Of a stretch of DNA of 64,000 bases, positions 61,450 through 64,000 are shown one piece after another (within the stretch, counting starts at the first letter, position 1; the number at the start of each line of letters is the position of its first letter). The notes under the pieces are model-generated. The model was not told the origin of the DNA, made no database searches, and saw only the letters and a program-made list of their open reading frames with translations. This stretch comes from Bacteroidaceae bacterium (GTDB lineage: Bacteria; Bacteroidota; Bacteroidia; Bacteroidales; Bacteroidaceae): assembly GCA_024398495.1 (NCBI GenBank), contig JAKSJA010000005.1:1-64000 (forward strand), read 5' to 3'. The position numbers and the translations under genes were made by a program.

Positions 61450-61867
61450 AATTCTTTATGAAGTTCAGCACAATTCTTTATGAAGTTTCGGGTAATTCTT
61501 TATGAAGTTTCGACCATTTCTTTATGACGCGTAGAGCATTTCTTTATGTCGCGTAGAACGTTTCTTTGTGACGCATAGAGCATTTGTATGTGAGGCTTGC
61601 ACCTACGGCACACAGTGAAGTGGCCTGCCCGTATTGGATAGGGACTCTGTCCGATTCGACAAGTGTCTCTGTCTCTGCTGTTGAAGGCGACAACCTTGCA
61701 CGGAGAATCAGTCCACGCGTCTTGTTAAGTGAGCTGAAAGCATGCAGAGAATGGTTGAACATCTTGCAAAGGATGAACAGACTTGTTGCAAATCTTAGGT
61801 GTGAAGAATGTAAATCTTAGGGGCGAAGGATGTAAATCGCAGGGGCGAAAATGATAAAAATGCTACA
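61450..61867. repeat. 22-bp phased repeat array C (19 units)
   Basis: Nineteen consecutive 22-nt units with no slip: three TTCTTTATGAAGTT units, TTTCTTTATGACGCGTAGAG (61516), two related units, TTTGTATGTGAGGCTTG (61582), ACGGCACACAG (61604), five TGCCCG/TGTCCG-like and other units, AAAGCATGCAGAGAATGGT (61736), AACATCTTGCAAAGGATG (61758), three AAATCTTAGG-type units and one AT-rich unit. The order matches array B unit for unit except for one extra unit between 61626 and 61735. A reversed unit (ACTTCACAAAGAA at 61431-61443) precedes it. Confidence 0.87.
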
Positions 61868-61959
61868 AATGCCATAAAGTAACAAAAGTAACAAAAAATG
61901 GTCTTTTATTGAGAAAAGACAAAACAACATTGCAAAAATAAAGAAAGATTTTGAAACTC

Positions 61960-63156
61960 TCAGTCGCTGGTGTAGTTGTCGAAATAGCCTTGCACGAGGA
62001 TTACCGGTGTGCCTTTGTCGCCGGAGCCACTGGTGAGGTCGCAGAGTGAGCCTATGAGGTCGGTGAGTTGGCGTGGCGTAGTGCCTTCTGATGCCATCTG
62101 CCCCATAAGGTTGTTTTCTTTCTCTTGTATCTTCTTGCTTATGGCGTTGCGCAATGCTTCTCCTGAGAGTGTGGCAAAGTCGTTGTCAGCAAGGTACTTG
62201 AGTTTCAGTTCGTTTGGCGTTCCGTCGAGTCCGTCTGTGTGTGACGGTGATACTACTGGGTCGGCGAGTTCCCATATCTTGCCTTGCGGGTCTTTGAATG
62301 CTCCGTCTCCATATACCATGACTTCTACTTTCTTTCCTGTCTTGCGGAGTATGATGTCCTGTATTTCATAGAGCATTGGCTCGCAGCGGTGTGGAAACAG
62401 TTTTATCTTGTCTTCGGTGGCTTTGTTTGAGCCGAGCAGTCCGTACTGTTCGTTGTAGCCGCTGCCGTTTACGGGGTGGCTGAGGATGTCGTCAAGTCCG
62501 AAGACGATGCGCGCTCCGTTGTCGTGCAGCACCTTCTTCGTATGCTGGCGTGTGTGTATGTCGCATGCGAGGACGGCATCGGTGTATTTCAGTATGTCCT
62601 GCGGATGGTTGGCGAAGATTATCTCACATTCTTTTCCGTATTCTCTTATGATGTCTCCGTAGTACTGGATATAGTCCATATTGGTAAATGGATGGCGTAT
62701 CACTCCGAAATGGTGACGGAAGTCGGCTTCCGTGAGCACGTCTGAATATGGGTTTACGCCTGCCTTTTCTATGAGTGTGAGTGGTACGAGTTCGTTTCCT
62801 ACTTCATCGGAAGGGTAGGAGAGCATGAGGACAATCTTCTTTGCTGCTCCTTTGGCGATGCCGCGCAGACAGATGGCGAAACGGTTGCGTGAGAGGATGG
62901 GGAGTATGATTCCTATCGTGGAGTCGCCGTATTTCTGGCTTATGTCTTCGGCTATTTGGTCAATGGTTGCGTAGTTGCCCTGTGCACGTGCCACTATGGA
63001 CTCTGTGATGCCGATGACATCTCTGTCGTACAACTGGAAGCCTTCTGCTTGGCTTGCTTCGAGAATGCTTGATGAAACTATTTCTGCAAGATTATCGCCT
63101 TCGCGGATAATCGGACACCTGATACCTCTTGAAACTGTACCTACTCGTCTTTCCAT
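61960..63156 (-). CDS. CofE-like coenzyme F420-0:L-glutamate ligase family protein
   Basis: 398 residues. Family blocks: GTVSRGIRCPIIREGDNLAEIV (the start typical of CofE-like proteins), RDVIGITESIVARAQGNYA, ILSRNRFAICLRGIAKGA, RQHTKKVLHDNGARIVFGLDDI, VEVMVYGDGAFKDPQGKIWELADPVVSP. In methanogens and actinobacteria CofE adds glutamate to F420-0, but Bacteroidales are not known to make F420, so the real substrate is probably different. ATG 63156 fits the promoter at 63287-63317; the leader contains GTATCGTAGTG and GGTTATGC repeats. Confidence 0.85.
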   Translation of the reverse strand: MERRVGTVSRGIRCPIIREGDNLAEIVSSSILEASQAEGFQLYDRDVIGITESIVARAQGNYATIDQIAEDISQKYGDSTIGIILPILSRNRFAICLRGIAKGAAKKIVLMLSYPSDEVGNELVPLTLIEKAGVNPYSDVLTEADFRHHFGVIRHPFTNMDYIQYYGDIIREYGKECEIIFANHPQDILKYTDAVLACDIHTRQHTKKVLHDNGARIVFGLDDILSHPVNGSGYNEQYGLLGSNKATEDKIKLFPHRCEPMLYEIQDIILRKTGKKVEVMVYGDGAFKDPQGKIWELADPVVSPSHTDGLDGTPNELKLKYLADNDFATLSGEALRNAISKKIQEKENNLMGQMASEGTTPRQLTDLIGSLCDLTSGSGDKGTPVILVQGYFDNYTSD

Positions 63157-63163
63157 AATTTTA

Positions 63164-63275
63164 TTGCGGTTATATGGTTATGCGGTTATGCGGTTTACTG
63201 TTATACGGTTATTGTTATCGTAGCGAAGCGTATCGTAGTGAAACGTATCGTAGCGTCAGCGGAGTTAACGATAGC
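63164..63275. repeat. GGTTATGCGGTTATACGG and GTATCGTAGTG repeats in the CofE-like leader
   Basis: 63164-63206 is a run of GCGGTTATATGGTTATGC-type units. 63206-63275 has TATCGTAGCGAAGCGTATCG and TAGTGAAACGTATCGTAGCG, the same family as 48894-49044. Both lie between the promoter and the start codon. Confidence 0.8.
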
Positions 63276-63286
63276 CGAAAACCTTG

Positions 63287-63317
63287 CAAAAATAGATAAA
63301 AAAAATATGCTTGCAAA
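63287..63317 (-). promoter_or_regulatory. Promoter of the CofE-like gene
   Basis: Minus strand: TTTG at 63317-63314, 19-nt spacer, TATTTTTG at 63294-63287, a perfect Bacteroidetes promoter. Start near 63280, leader about 125 nt. Confidence 0.78.
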
Positions 63318-63385
63318 AAAAAAATGATAAAAAATAAATTGCTCTTGATGCAGGTCAAAAAGTGAAAAATATTTTCAGATAAATC

Positions 63386-63417
63386 TTGGAGTTCTCGCGG
63401 AGATTATATTATATTTG
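63386..63417 (+). promoter_or_regulatory. Promoter of guaB
   Basis: TTG at 63386-63388, 21-nt spacer, TATATTTG at 63410-63417. Start near 63424, about 11 nt before the ATG. Confidence 0.65.
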
Positions 63418-63434
63418 TAACCCAAAAAGGAATC

Positions 63435-64000
63435 ATGGTAAATCTTATTACAAACGAGATGCAGGAAGGACTAACTTATGATGACGTCCTCCTCGTCCCT
63501 GCATATTCGGAGGTGTTGCCTGCGCAGGTGGATGTGAAGAGTTGGTTTTCACGCAACATTAATCTGAACATCCCTATCGTGTCGGCGGCCATGGACACGG
63601 TGACGGAGTATAGGATGGCTATCTCCATTGCGCGCGAGGGCGGCATAGGCGTGATACATAAGAATATGTCTATTGAGGATCAGGCTGCCCAGGTGGGGAA
63701 GACAAAACGTGCCGAAAACGGTATGATAGACAATCCTATCACCATACACCGTGACGACACCATCGGCATGGCTCTGCAACTGATGAAGGACAACCATATC
63801 GGTGGTATTCCTGTCGTTGATGATGACAACTTCCTCGTGGGTATCGTCACCAACCGTGACCTGAGGTTTGAGGTGGACATGAACCGTCTTGTGTCGGATG
63901 TGATGACTTCGGAAAATCTCGTCACCATCACTGACACGAGCCATGAAAACGTGATTGAGGTATTAAGACGTAACAAGGTGGAGAAACTGCCTGTTGTGGA
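63435..64000 (+). CDS. guaB: IMP dehydrogenase, 5' part (cut by window end)
   Basis: The frame is open from ATG 63435 to the end of the window (188 codons, no stop). IMP dehydrogenase makes XMP, the committed step to GMP. Seen: EGLTYDDVLLVPAYSEVLP, LNIPIVSAAMDTVTEYRMAISIAREGGIGVIHKNM and then the two CBS domains (NPITIHRDDTIGMALQLMKDNHIGGIPVVDDDNFLVGIVTNRDLR; SDVMTSENLVTITDTS). The catalytic Cys loop lies beyond the window. Confidence 0.97.
   Translation, partial: MVNLITNEMQEGLTYDDVLLVPAYSEVLPAQVDVKSWFSRNINLNIPIVSAAMDTVTEYRMAISIAREGGIGVIHKNMSIEDQAAQVGKTKRAENGMIDNPITIHRDDTIGMALQLMKDNHIGGIPVVDDDNFLVGIVTNRDLRFEVDMNRLVSDVMTSENLVTITDTSHENVIEVLRRNKVEKLPVV

Larger units (their letters stand above)
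61261..61959. other. Repeat-rich intergenic region
   Basis: No gene. It contains the lipoprotein promoter (61290-61319), a segment 61380-61440 related to the GCACCTCGGCATAGAA element (here GGCACCTCAACATAGAA), a reversed unit (61431-61444) and the 22-bp array C (61450-61867). The remaining 90 bp before the CofE-like stop are AT-rich with AAAGTAACAAAAGTAACAAA. An open frame at 61584-61820 comes from repeat units and is rejected. Confidence 0.7.

Overview
The window reads as a chromosomal segment of a Bacteroidales bacterium, most likely Prevotellaceae. Three things suggest this: the best matches I can call by eye are Bacteroidales-type proteins (DUF3857/transglutaminase proteins, DUF4861, Prevotella-style C-terminal tails), the promoters have the Bacteroidetes form TTTG-N19/20-TAnnTTTG, and Shine-Dalgarno sequences are mostly absent. 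No tRNA, rRNA or CRISPR array is visible.

Layout. (1) 1-1045: no convincing gene; a strictly 22-bp-phased repeat array, then a promoter and leader. (2) 1046-24542: an exopolysaccharide/O-antigen type locus, visibly AT-rich from about 2.25 kb to about 22 kb. It holds wecB, a Wzx flippase, a nitroreductase-like gene, a pyruvyl transferase, an IS982-family insertion, six or seven glycosyltransferases, three acyltransferase-3 proteins, an MBOAT/SGNH acylation pair, a hexapeptide acetyltransferase, a PIG-L deacetylase, an ATP-grasp protein, a Wzy polymerase, a nucleotidyltransferase-fold protein and a WecG/TagA transferase. Together they suggest a polymer with N-acetylmannosamine near its lipid-linked start, made by the Wzx/Wzy route and heavily acylated. 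(3) 24539-32718, minus strand: two DUF4861 proteins around dapA, a radical SAM protein, and two tandem DUF3857/transglutaminase-like proteins. (4) 32719-34032: a long intergenic region with a second 22-bp array, GC-rich dispersed repeats and an AT-rich core flanked by inverted boxes. (5) 34033-44632, plus strand: Fic, a giant alpha-2-macroglobulin-like protein, meaB, ispH and a secreted protein. (6) 44746-47118, minus strand: a three-gene operon matching the methanogen homocysteine-biosynthesis set (COG1900, NIL-ferredoxin, COG2122/UPF0280). (7) 47242-55488: MORN protein, YhcH, glgB, a YddW-like hydrolase, cstA, a small outer-membrane barrel and nadC. (8) 55499-63156, minus strand: FemAB-like acetyltransferase, FdtA-like cupin, pyruvate:ferredoxin oxidoreductase, a small lipoprotein, a third 22-bp array and a CofE-like protein. 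(9) 63435 to the end: 5' part of guaB.

The most unusual feature is repeat biology. Three intergenic arrays (152-745, 32928-33279, 61450-61867) keep an exact 22-nt phase over 16 to 27 units, although unit sequence drifts from one end to the other. Where comparable, the order of unit types is shared. Several other dispersed repeat families are inserted in frame within genes (alpha-2-macroglobulin four times, UPF0280, probably wecB and a glycosyltransferase), supply the last codons of genes (nadC, MORN, DUF4861, perhaps meaB) or make up 5' leaders (nifJ, glgB, the CofE-like gene). Coordinates, frames and motifs were read directly from the sequence; family names rest on recognised motifs and no database search was run.
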